A stretch of 64,000 bases of DNA from contig NZ_SSXU01000015.1 in assembly GCF_009469605.1 (NCBI RefSeq), positions 1 through 64,000 on the forward strand, in the 5' to 3' direction. The notes beneath the pieces are model-generated. The model did not search any database, was not told the DNA's origin, and saw only the letters and a program-made list of their open reading frames with translations. Positions 1-6,367 of this stretch are shown in pieces. The DNA comes from Zoogloea sp. 1C4 (GTDB lineage: Bacteria; Pseudomonadota; Gammaproteobacteria; Burkholderiales; Rhodocyclaceae). Numbering within the stretch: position 1 is the first letter of the stretch; each line of letters opens with the position of its first letter. Position numbers and translations under genes: made by a program.

Positions 1-498
1 TTGCGGTGTTTGATGAACTGGACGTGCTCGATGCCCTGGCCCGCGGTGCCGAGCAGGACGCCCCCGACGCGCCGCCCTTCCTGCGCCTCGCCCCGGACGC
101 CCTCGAAGCCTTCACCGACTGGCGCACTGGCCTTCCACCTGGCGGACGGGCACGCCGGCCCGGTGGGCTTCGCCTCCACCCTGCGCGCCCTGCATTGGGC
201 CGTCTATCTCGAAAGCCACGCCCGCCGTTGCTACGGCATGGCCCACGACGGCGAAGCCGACGCGGCCCGGCGGATCGTGGAGCGGATCAAGAAGGGCGAT
301 CTGCCGCGGGAGGGGTTCGGGAGCCGGGACGTGTGGCGCCGGGGATGGTCCGGCCTGGCCGATCAAAAACGGGTCGCTGCCGGGCTTGATCTGCTGGTGG
401 AGCTGGGGCACCTGGAGGCTTGGCAGGAGCCGACCCGGACCAAGCCCCGAACGCTGTACTTCGCCAACCCCAAGGCGAACCCGCCAGCCCGGCACTGA
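1..498 (+). pseudogene. Degraded 3' end of a DUF3987 (primase/helicase-like) mobile-element gene
   Basis: Two reading frames each encode part of one DUF3987-type C-terminal region. Frame 3 (positions 3 to about 125) gives a segment ending in LRLAPDALEAFTDWR. Frame 1 (from about 118 to the stop at 496-498) resumes with ALAFHLADGHAGPVGF, then ASTLRALHWAVYLESHARR. Family members normally have roughly 25-35 residues between these two blocks. Here they abut out of frame at about 118-126, which looks like a small deletion plus frameshift. The 5' part lies outside the window. DUF3987 proteins are typical of integrated phage-like or satellite elements, where they take part in replication. The family call comes from motif memory and the breakage is read directly from the two frames. 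Confidence 0.6.
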
Positions 499-532
499 TG
501 GCAGAAAAAACCGCCCATACGTGCCGGGCGGG

Positions 533-576
533 CACTGCCAAAACTGTCTTTTCTCAATTTGGCAGTTTTGGCAGTG
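533..576. repeat. 14-bp perfect inverted repeat downstream of the DUF3987 remnant
   Basis: CACTGCCAAAACTG (533-546) and CAGTTTTGGCAGTG (563-576) are perfect inverted copies around a 16-nt pyrimidine-rich loop. A weaker hairpin (CCGCCC 511-516 / GGGCGG 526-531) precedes it. The arm contains a GGCAGTTTTGGCAGT direct repeat. It could be a terminator for the element gene or a replication/initiator-binding site. The lack of a clean T-run argues against a simple terminator. The rest of the 499-691 gap shows only a short GGGCGAG/CTCGCCC inverted repeat near 610-640. Confidence 0.5.
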
Positions 577-674
577 ACCCCGCGGGGGTGTTATGGGGGA
601 TATTTTCGTGGGCGAGCGGATGCGCTATCCCTCGCCCTGGCGATAGGGGAACGGGTTTGCTGCAGCTCGCTCAA

Positions 675-689
675 TGTGTATCCTACACA
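675..689. promoter_or_regulatory. Candidate HicB operator just upstream of hicA
   Basis: TGTGTATCCTACACA is a perfect 6-bp inverted repeat with a 3-nt centre. It ends 2 nt before the hicA start codon. HicB antitoxins with a ribbon-helix-helix tail, as here, usually bind short palindromes in their own promoter region. Assigning the site to HicB is inference from position. Confidence 0.45.
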
Positions 690-691
690 CC

Positions 692-874
692 ATGAACAGC
701 GCCGACGTGATCCGAATGCTCAAGGCCGATGGCTGGGAAGAAGTCGCCGTCCGCGGCAGCCATCACCAGTTCAAGCACCCTAGCAAGCCTGGCCGGGTGA
801 CAGTGCCGCACCCGAAGAAAGACCTTCCGGCCGGCACCCTGCATTCGATCCTGAAGCAAGCCGGCATCAAGTAA
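692..874 (+). CDS. hicA: HicA-family mRNA interferase toxin
   Basis: This 60-residue protein matches the HicA fold (double-stranded-RNA-binding-like). HicA cleaves mRNA and stops translation unless bound by HicB. The sequence has the family pattern SADVIRMLKADGW, the catalytic His in RGSHHQF (His24), and the VTVPHPKKDLPAGTL stretch ending in LHSILKQAGI. I chose ATG 692 over an upstream in-frame start at 674 because the latter lies inside the palindrome at 675-689 and would give an atypical N-terminus. The antitoxin gene follows after 13 nt, the usual toxin-first order. It lies between mobile-element fragments, so it is probably cargo of that element. Confidence 0.9.
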   Translation: MNSADVIRMLKADGWEEVAVRGSHHQFKHPSKPGRVTVPHPKKDLPAGTLHSILKQAGIK

Positions 875-887
875 CGGAGACCCTGCC

Positions 888-1283
888 ATGCGCTACCCCA
901 TTGCAATTGAACCCGGCGACGATACGCACGCCTGGGGCGTAGTCGTTCCCGATCTGCCGGGCTGCTTCTCGGCTGGCGATACCCTTGATGAAGCCATTGA
1001 ACAGGCCCGCGAAGCGATCATCCTTCATCTCGACGGCCTCCTTGACGATGGGGGGGCAATCCCCCAGCCGCACCCGGTAGGCGAGCACCAGGGCCGGCCC
1101 GAGTTCGCGGGCTGGGTGTGGGCAGTGGTTGAAATCGATCCTGCCATGCTCGATACCCAAGTCGAACGGGTGAATATCACCCTGCCGCGGCGGGTGCTGT
1201 CCCGCCTGGATCGTGCTGCCCGCGCTGCCGGCGAAACCCGCTCAGGCTACATCGCCCGCCTGGCCCTGGGGGAGCGGGTGTAG
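888..1283 (+). CDS. hicB: HicB-family antitoxin with ribbon-helix-helix tail
   Basis: The 131-residue protein neutralises HicA and probably represses the operon. Residues 1-60 form the degraded RNase H-like HicB domain, with the typical AWGVVVPDLPGCFSAGDT stretch. Residues about 93-130 (VNITLPRRVLSRLDRAARAAG) are a ribbon-helix-helix DNA-binding segment. Length is normal for the RHH-type HicB subgroup. It is co-transcribed with hicA and followed by a hairpin at 1312. It appears intact, unlike the DUF3987 gene upstream, which suggests the pair is still maintained. Confidence 0.9.
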   Translation: MRYPIAIEPGDDTHAWGVVVPDLPGCFSAGDTLDEAIEQAREAIILHLDGLLDDGGAIPQPHPVGEHQGRPEFAGWVWAVVEIDPAMLDTQVERVNITLPRRVLSRLDRAARAAGETRSGYIARLALGERV

Positions 1284-1311
1284 ATCGCCCCTTCCGTACT
1301 CTCGATCCGAG

Positions 1312-1342
1312 CAACGCCGGGCACGCCCCGGCGTTGTGCTTT
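1312..1342 (+). terminator. Intrinsic terminator after hicAB
   Basis: CAACGCCGGG (1312-1321) pairs perfectly with CCCGGCGTTG (1327-1336) around a 5-nt loop, followed by TGCTTT. The T-tract is short, so termination may be partial. Confidence 0.6.
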
Positions 1343-1384
1343 CTGGCCCGGTGTGAACCTTTCGAGTAGATCAAAACCCAAACC

Positions 1385-1478
1385 TTTTGAGCCACCCCAA
1401 AAGGGGCGCTTCCTCTATAGCTCAAAACAGTTGTTTTGAGTTTTGAGCTAGGCTAACATCTGACCCATAGATTTTGAG
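1385..1478. repeat. TTTTGAG motif cluster upstream of the recombinase (candidate res/operator site)
   Basis: Five copies of the heptamer TTTTGAG (or its complement CTCAAAA) occur in 94 bp: 1385-1391 (+), 1421-1427 (-), 1434-1440 (+), 1441-1447 (+) and 1472-1478 (+). Two of them form a near-perfect 20-bp palindrome, CTCAAAACAGTTGTTTTGAG (1421-1440). The cluster ends 17 nt before the recombinase start codon. Tn3-type serine resolvases bind several dimer sites upstream of their own gene, and this fits that position and extent. The motif is unlike the classical Tn3 res core, so function is inferred. Confidence 0.45.
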
Positions 1479-1495
1479 CCAGAAGGAAGCCTGCC

Positions 1496-2056
1496 ATGTC
1501 TGCAATCGTCGCCTACGTCCGCGTCTCCACCGACGACCAAACCTGTGAGAACCAGCGCCGCACCATCTCGGCACGCTACACCGTGGGGAAGTGGTTCTCT
1601 GACGATGGCGTGTCGGGTGCGGTGGCTGCTACCCAGCGCCCGGCCATGTCCGCCCTGCTCGCCTACGTGCGCGAAGGTGACGTGGTGATCGTCGCAGCAA
1701 TCGACCGTCTGGGCCGCAACACCATTGACGTGCTCTCGACGGTGGAAGCCCTGAAGGCGAAGGGCGTCTCGGTCGTCTCGATGCGGGAAGGCTTCGACCT
1801 GGCGACACCGGCCGGCAAGCTCATGCTCACGATGCTGGCCGCAGTGGCGGAACTGGAACGGGAAAACCTCAAGGCCCGCCAGCTCGCGGGGCTTGAGCGA
1901 GCAAGGGCCGAAGGCAAGAGCCTTGGGCGAACCAAGGCCATTGATGATGCCGCCGTGGTCGCATGGCGTGCGGAACACTCTGCCAGCATCAAGGCGACTG
2001 CGGATCACTTCGGAATTTCGGCCGCAAGCGTGAAACGGGCTTGCAGCAAGGGCTAA
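1496..2056 (+). CDS. Serine site-specific recombinase (resolvase/invertase type)
   Basis: The 186-residue protein has the small serine recombinase architecture. The catalytic domain has the nucleophile Ser11 in YVRVST, followed by conserved GDVVIVAAIDRLGRN and the long E helix (KLMLTMLAAVAELERE). A C-terminal helix-turn-helix covers about residues 160-184 (IKATADHFGISAASVKRA). Such enzymes resolve cointegrates or invert DNA by double-strand exchange through a phosphoserine link. Length is normal and the catalytic residues are present, so it may be active. No transposase is in view. The TTTTGAG cluster upstream is a plausible target. It marks the right part of the mobile-element remnant. Confidence 0.88.
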   Translation: MSAIVAYVRVSTDDQTCENQRRTISARYTVGKWFSDDGVSGAVAATQRPAMSALLAYVREGDVVIVAAIDRLGRNTIDVLSTVEALKAKGVSVVSMREGFDLATPAGKLMLTMLAAVAELERENLKARQLAGLERARAEGKSLGRTKAIDDAAVVAWRAEHSASIKATADHFGISAASVKRACSKG

Positions 2057-2091
2057 ATGCAAAGCACGAACACGGTCAGGCGTGTGGCTGG

Positions 2092-2122
2092 CACAATCGC
2101 TGAAACCCCTTCAGCGATTGTG
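2092..2122 (+). terminator. 13-bp hairpin between recombinase and xth
   Basis: CACAATCGCTGAA (2092-2104) and TTCAGCGATTGTG (2110-2122) form a perfect stem with a 5-nt loop. No T-run follows. A short direct repeat GTAGCTAA (2122 and 2133) comes next. It may end recombinase transcription. It also lies where the mobile element should meet conserved chromosome, so the junction may be here. Confidence 0.45.
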
Positions 2123-2191
2123 TAGCTAAGAGCGTAGCTAACAGCAAAACTAAAACGCGAAACCCGCTCCACTACTGGATTTCAAGCCTTC

Positions 2192-2950
2192 ATGAAGATC
2201 GCCACCTGGAACGTCAACTCCCTCAAGGTCCGCCTGCCCCACGTGCTCGACTGGCTGGCCGTCAACCAGCCGGACGCCCTGTGCCTTCAAGAGCTCAAGT
2301 GCGAGAACAAGGCCTTTCCCCTGGCCGAGATCGAAGCTGCCGGCTATCAGGCCCAGTTCAACGGCCAGAAGACCTACAACGGCGTGGCCATCCTCACCCG
2401 CAAGCCGCTGGCCGACGTGAGCTTCGACATCCCCGGCTTTGCCGACGACCAGAAGCGCATCATCGCCGGCACGCTCGACGGCGTGCGCATCGTGTGCGGC
2501 TACTTCCCCAACGGGCAGGCGGTCGGTTCCGACAAGTTCGCCTACAAGCTGGCCTGGCTCGAAGCCCTCACTGGCTGGCTGCGCGCCGAGCTGCTCGTCA
2601 CGCCCCGGCTGGTGCTGGCCGGCGACTACAACATCGCCCCTGAAGACCGCGACGCCCACCCAGACTGGGAGCACGAGATCCACGTCTCGGTGCCCGAGCG
2701 CGACGCCTTCAAGGCGCTGCTGGGGCTGGGCCTCGTGGATGCCTTCCGGCTCTTCGAGCAGCCCGAAAAAAGCTTCTCCTGGTGGGATTACCGGATGATG
2801 GCCTTCCGCCGCAACTTCGGCCTGCGCATCGACCACCTGCTGGTGTCGCCGCCGCTGGCCGAAAAGTGCACCGCCTGCGTGGTGGACAAGACCCCGCGCA
2901 AGCTCGAACGCCCCTCGGATCACGCCCCCGTGATCGTCGAGTTCGCCTGA
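2192..2950 (+). CDS. xth: Exodeoxyribonuclease III
   Basis: This 252-residue enzyme belongs to the exonuclease III/AP endonuclease family, which cuts at abasic sites and removes 3' blocks during base-excision repair in the cytoplasm. Hallmarks run in order: ATWNVNSLKVR, the metal-binding Glu in LQELK, YNGVAILTR, GDYNIAPEDRDAH, FSWWDYR, and the catalytic RIDHLLVS and PSDHAPV near the C-terminus. Length is typical. It starts the conserved chromosomal block after the mobile remnant. The Crp/Fnr-type gene follows after only 3 nt, so the two are probably co-transcribed. Confidence 0.93.
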   Translation: MKIATWNVNSLKVRLPHVLDWLAVNQPDALCLQELKCENKAFPLAEIEAAGYQAQFNGQKTYNGVAILTRKPLADVSFDIPGFADDQKRIIAGTLDGVRIVCGYFPNGQAVGSDKFAYKLAWLEALTGWLRAELLVTPRLVLAGDYNIAPEDRDAHPDWEHEIHVSVPERDAFKALLGLGLVDAFRLFEQPEKSFSWWDYRMMAFRRNFGLRIDHLLVSPPLAEKCTACVVDKTPRKLERPSDHAPVIVEFA

Positions 2951-2953
2951 GCC

Positions 2954-3616
2954 ATGAACACCGACGCCCTGCCGGCCACGCTGCCCGCCCTCTACCCGAT
3001 CCTCGCCGCGCTGCCCGAGGCCGCCCGCCAGCGCCTGGCCGAGCGCGCCCGGAAGATGCAGCTGCCGCCCGGCACGCCGGTGTTCGACGAGCGCCAGTCG
3101 TGCCAGGGCTTCCCCTTCGTGATCGACGGCAGCATCCGCGTCGTCAAGGCCGCCCCCAACGGACGCGAGCTGCCGCTGTACCGGGTCGCCCCGGGTGAGA
3201 CCTGCGTGATCTCCTCGGCCTGCCTGCTCGGCCACACGCCCTACAACGCCCGCGGCATCACCGAGACCGACACCACCCTGCTGGTGCTGCCCAGCGCCGA
3301 TTTCCAGGCCCTGCTGGCCGAGCCAGCGTTTCGGGATTTCGTGTTCCAGCTGTTCTCCGAGCGCATCGCCGATCTCATGCAGCTGATCGAAGAGGTGGCC
3401 TTTCGAAAGCTCGACCAACGCCTCGCCGCGCTGCTGCTGGGCAAGGGCCAGCGCCTGCACACCACCCATCAGCAGCTCGCCGACGAGCTTGGCAGCGTGC
3501 GCGAGATCGTCTCCCGGCTGCTCAAGAACTTCGCCGCCCAGGGGCTCGTTGCCCTGTCGCGGGAGCAGATCGAAATCCTCGACCCGGCCGGCCTGCGCCG
3601 GGTTGCCGGCGGCTGA
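2954..3616 (+). CDS. Crp/Fnr-family transcriptional regulator
   Basis: The 220-residue protein has an N-terminal cyclic-nucleotide-binding-like beta roll (about residues 15-135, including VIDGSIRVVKAAPNGREL and YRVAPGETC) and a C-terminal Crp-type winged helix. The recognition region is HQQLADELGSVREIVSRLLK. It lacks the clustered N-terminal cysteines of classical FNR, so an oxygen-sensing iron-sulfur cluster is unlikely. The ligand is unknown. It sits 98 nt upstream of a DUF2892 gene, and a TGTAACC/GGTTACA palindrome lies between them. Regulators of this type next to DUF2892 or rhodanese-like genes are common in betaproteobacteria. Control of the neighbour is inference. Confidence 0.85.
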   Translation: MNTDALPATLPALYPILAALPEAARQRLAERARKMQLPPGTPVFDERQSCQGFPFVIDGSIRVVKAAPNGRELPLYRVAPGETCVISSACLLGHTPYNARGITETDTTLLVLPSADFQALLAEPAFRDFVFQLFSERIADLMQLIEEVAFRKLDQRLAALLLGKGQRLHTTHQQLADELGSVREIVSRLLKNFAAQGLVALSREQIEILDPAGLRRVAGG

Positions 3617-3634
3617 TCCGCCATCCGGCGGCTA

Positions 3635-3650
3635 TGTAACCTTGGTTACA
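3635..3650. promoter_or_regulatory. Candidate Crp/Fnr-type operator
   Basis: TGTAACCTTGGTTACA has 7-bp perfect arms and a TT centre. It lies about 65 bp upstream of the DUF2892 start and just downstream of the regulator gene. Its size and TGT/ACA ends fit a dimeric Crp/Fnr-family site. The neighbouring regulator is the obvious candidate protein. Confidence 0.5.
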
Positions 3651-3714
3651 GACGCCCCAAGCAGCAGATGCTGAAATACGCTCACTCAACTAACCAGTGC
3701 GCCAGGAGGCCATC

Positions 3715-3906
3715 ATGAAGACGAATGTGGGCGGTATCGACAAGGTTTTGCGGATTGGCGCAGGTGTGGCGCTGGTGGCCTGGGCGGCCCTCGGCGGCCC
3801 GGTTTGGGCGTGGATCGGCGTCGTGCCGCTGGCCACCGGCCTCACCGGCTTCTGCCCGGTCTATCCGCTGCTGGGCATGAACACCTGCCCCATGAAGAAG
3901 GACTGA
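3715..3906 (+). CDS. DUF2892 small inner-membrane protein
   Basis: The 63-residue protein begins with the DUF2892 signature MKTNVGGIDKVLRIGAG. Two hydrophobic segments follow (about residues 15-30 and 33-50), then TGFCPVYPLLGMNTCP near the end. The conserved CPVY and NTCP cysteines are typical of the family, which also occurs as the C-terminal membrane part of YgaP-like rhodaneses. The function is not known. ATG 3715 is chosen because a strong CAGGAGG ribosome site precedes it. The gene has its own terminator, and the Crp/Fnr-type palindrome upstream suggests separate regulation. Confidence 0.85.
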   Translation: MKTNVGGIDKVLRIGAGVALVAWAALGGPVWAWIGVVPLATGLTGFCPVYPLLGMNTCPMKKD

Positions 3907-3940
3907 GCATCCGCCGGCGGCCTGCGCCGCCCGATGTCGA

Positions 3941-3977
3941 AACCCGGCTCCGCCCTGTGGCGCAGCCGGGTTTTTTT
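3941..3977 (+). terminator. Strong intrinsic terminator
   Basis: AACCCGGCT (3941-3949) pairs with AGCCGGGTT (3964-3972), followed by an uninterrupted run of seven T. It ends the DUF2892 transcript. Confidence 0.85.
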
Positions 3978-4116
3978 ACGACATTTAACGGCAGATGGCT
4001 GCGTGTTTTGCAAACTTTTGTCCCTCTTGCAGACGTTGCCACAGGGCATCCTGGCGCCCCCTCCTATCCTGCGGCGGTCCCGTTCCGGGCTCAACTCGCA
4101 AGAAAGGATAACAACG

Positions 4117-4890
4117 ATGAACAAGATTTCCATGCTGGGCATCGCCTCCCTGCTGGCCTGCGGTAGCGCCTTTGCCGACGCGCCGCCCGCCGATGGCCAG
4201 TGGCGCGGCGCCGGTGGTGCCGGCATGTCGATGTCCACCGGCAACGCCCGCAACAGCAGCCTGAACCTGGTGGTGGACGCCGCCCGCGTCACCGCCGTGG
4301 ACAAGCTGTCGGTGTACGGCCAGGCCCTGTTCGCCCAGTCGAAGAAGGACAACGACACCAGCACCACCGCCAACATGTGGCGCGCTGGCACCCGCTACGA
4401 CCACAACCTCAACGAGCAGCTCTTCGGTTTCGGCGGCCTCGACCTGGAACACGACCAGCTCAAGCACCTCGCCCTGCGCGGCGTGCTGAGCGGCGGCCTG
4501 GGCTACCACCTCATCAAGAACGCCGACACCACCTGGGACGTCTTCGGCGGTGTGGCCTACAAGATGGATCGCTACATGTCGCCCGGCGTGATCATCGACA
4601 ACGACAGCCGCCGCAGCTACACCAGCCCCGAGCTGATCCTCGGCGAGGAATCCACCCACCGCCTCACCGAGACCACCAGCTTCCGCCAGCGTCTGGTGCT
4701 GTTCCCCAACCTGCGTGACACCGGCGAATACCGCGCGATCTTCGACGCCGGACTGGCCGTCGCCATCAACAAGACGATGAACCTGACGCTCAGCTTCCAG
4801 GATCGCTACGACAGCCTCGCCACGTCCCCGGCCAAGCAGAACGACACCCTGTTCATCGCTGGCGTGAACGTGAAGTTCGGCGCCCAGTAA
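4117..4890 (+). CDS. DUF481 family outer-membrane beta-barrel protein
   Basis: The 257-residue protein starts with a Sec signal peptide (residues 1-20, cleavage after AFA). It continues with alternating beta-strand patterns typical of DUF481/YdiY-like barrels, such as NMWRAGTRYDHNLNEQLFGF, YKMDRYMSPG and RLVLFPNLRDTGEYRAIFDAGLAVAI. It ends in an outer-membrane-like strand (VNVKFGAQ). The role of the family is unclear, and salt-induced expression is reported for some members. ATG 4117 follows an AGAAAGGA ribosome site; the upstream in-frame extension has no signal peptide. It stands alone and is convergent with the TolC gene. Confidence 0.8.
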   Translation: MNKISMLGIASLLACGSAFADAPPADGQWRGAGGAGMSMSTGNARNSSLNLVVDAARVTAVDKLSVYGQALFAQSKKDNDTSTTANMWRAGTRYDHNLNEQLFGFGGLDLEHDQLKHLALRGVLSGGLGYHLIKNADTTWDVFGGVAYKMDRYMSPGVIIDNDSRRSYTSPELILGEESTHRLTETTSFRQRLVLFPNLRDTGEYRAIFDAGLAVAINKTMNLTLSFQDRYDSLATSPAKQNDTLFIAGVNVKFGAQ

Positions 4891-4902
4891 GCTGCACCAC
4901 CC

Positions 4903-4930
4903 TGCGTGCTGCTCGCCCGGGCGGCACGCA
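4903..4930. terminator. Hairpin between convergent DUF481 and tolC-like genes
   Basis: TGCGTGC (4903-4909) and GCACGCA (4924-4930) flank an internally palindromic CGCCCGGGCG. There is no strong T-run on either side. Its placement between two converging stop codons suggests bidirectional termination. Confidence 0.4.
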
Positions 4931-4942
4931 TCCTACGCGCCT

Positions 4943-6367
4943 TCAGCGCACGCTCCAGAACCCGATCCGCCCCAGGCTGGCCGCCAGCCGCAGCCGCGTT
5001 GCCCGCCACGTTGCCAGGGTATTGATGCGCTGCTGGGCCGCGTCGGCCATCGCGCGCTGGGCCTCCAGCAGCTCGAGGGTCGAACCCACGCCCGCCTTGA
5101 AGCGCCCTTGGGCCACCTCCAGGGATTTGGTGGCGTAACCCAGGAGCTTCTCGGTGCTGCCCAGGGCCTGGGTCTCGCTCTGCAGGCCCTGCCAGGCCTG
5201 CCAAACCTCCAGCGCCACCTTCTGCTCCACGCTCTGCAAATCGGCCGACGCCAGATCGAACTCGGCCTTCGCAGCGCGGGTCTGGTAGTGGCGCGAGAAG
5301 CCGTCGAAGATCGGTACCGAGAGCTGCAGCGCCACGCTGCGGTCGCGCTGGGCGATGTCCGGCAGATCGGCGCTGAAGTCGCGCCCTGTGTGGCTGCGGC
5401 TCGCCGCCACGCTGAGGGTCGGCAGGTAGGCCCGCTCGGCCACCGCGATGCGCGACCGGGCGGCCGCCAGCCGCGCGCGGGCCGCGGCGAGCTCCGGATG
5501 GCTGGCCTGGGCCAGCTCGAGCATCTCGCCCACGCCCTTCACGAAGCTCGTATCCGGCAGCCGGGCGTCGTCCGCATCCACCGCCAGCGGGCGATCCGGC
5601 GATTCGCCGATCGCCACCGCCAGCCGGCCGCGGGCGTTGGCCAGCGTGCCCTCGGCCCGCACCCGGGCCAGCACGGCCTGGGCGAAGGCGGTCTGGGTCT
5701 GCAGCTTGGAGGTCAGGTCGCCCACCCCGGCCGCGTGCTTGGCCTCGGCCGACATGAAGCTCTGCAGGTTGATGCGCTCCACCTCCTGGGCCACCGCCAG
5801 CTCGCCCTGGGCGCTGAGGAGCGCGAAGTAGGCGTTGGCGGCGTCGAGAAAGACCGTCTGCACGCCCAGGTTCTGGCTGGCGACGGCGGCCAGCAGGGTC
5901 TGGCGGACGCTGTCCACGTTGGCCTCGCGCTGGCCAAAATCGAACAGGTTCCAGGCGAGGTCGAACTGGGCGACGCGGCTTGAGCCGTCGTTGCGCGCCG
6001 TGCTGCCGCCCTGGGCAACCGTCTGGCCAGTCTTCGCCCGCGAGAGCGTGCCGTTGATGGTCGGCAGATAAGCCGACCGGGCCGCGCCCAGCCGGGCCGC
6101 CTGAAGCTGGCTCTCCGCCCACGCCGCGCGAGTGCGCGGATCGCGGCACAGGGCGCGCTTGACCACCTCGGCAAGGCTGATCGTGCCGCCCGCCACTGGC
6201 GCCGGCAGCGGCCCCGGGCAGGCCGGGCCGCCCACCAGCTCGGCGTCCAGCGGCAACTGGCCCGGCTGGGGCAGGCTCGCCAGATCACGCCCGCTCACCA
6301 GCGGATCGAAGGCGGCGGCGCTGCCCCAGGCAGCCGCGAACATCAGGGCCAGGGCGAGGCGGCGCAT
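4943..6367 (-). CDS. TolC-family outer-membrane channel of a peptide exporter
   Basis: The 474-residue protein is a type I secretion outer-membrane factor. A signal peptide (residues 1-19) is followed by two repeats of the outer-membrane-efflux fold, with long coiled-coil helices rich in Ala, Gln and Glu. Typical stretches are FDLAWNLFDFGQREANVDS in the first half and LSVPIFDGFSRHYQTRAAKAE in the second. It ends in LRLAASLGRIGFW. Its start overlaps the stop of the ABC transporter gene by 1 nt (TGATG), so they are translationally coupled. A dedicated channel in the same operon as the ABC and adaptor genes means that this exporter need not borrow the housekeeping TolC. Confidence 0.9.
   Translation of the reverse strand: MRRLALALMFAAAWGSAAAFDPLVSGRDLASLPQPGQLPLDAELVGGPACPGPLPAPVAGGTISLAEVVKRALCRDPRTRAAWAESQLQAARLGAARSAYLPTINGTLSRAKTGQTVAQGGSTARNDGSSRVAQFDLAWNLFDFGQREANVDSVRQTLLAAVASQNLGVQTVFLDAANAYFALLSAQGELAVAQEVERINLQSFMSAEAKHAAGVGDLTSKLQTQTAFAQAVLARVRAEGTLANARGRLAVAIGESPDRPLAVDADDARLPDTSFVKGVGEMLELAQASHPELAAARARLAAARSRIAVAERAYLPTLSVAASRSHTGRDFSADLPDIAQRDRSVALQLSVPIFDGFSRHYQTRAAKAEFDLASADLQSVEQKVALEVWQAWQGLQSETQALGSTEKLLGYATKSLEVAQGRFKAGVGSTLELLEAQRAMADAAQQRINTLATWRATRLRLAASLGRIGFWSVR

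Noticed and set aside
1-498. Reading 1-498 as one intact gene
   Set aside because: Its first 40 codons are non-family sequence, while the true family residues for that stretch are in frame 3.
674-691. HicA start at the upstream in-frame codon at 674
   Set aside because: It would place the start inside the palindrome and add residues absent from the family.
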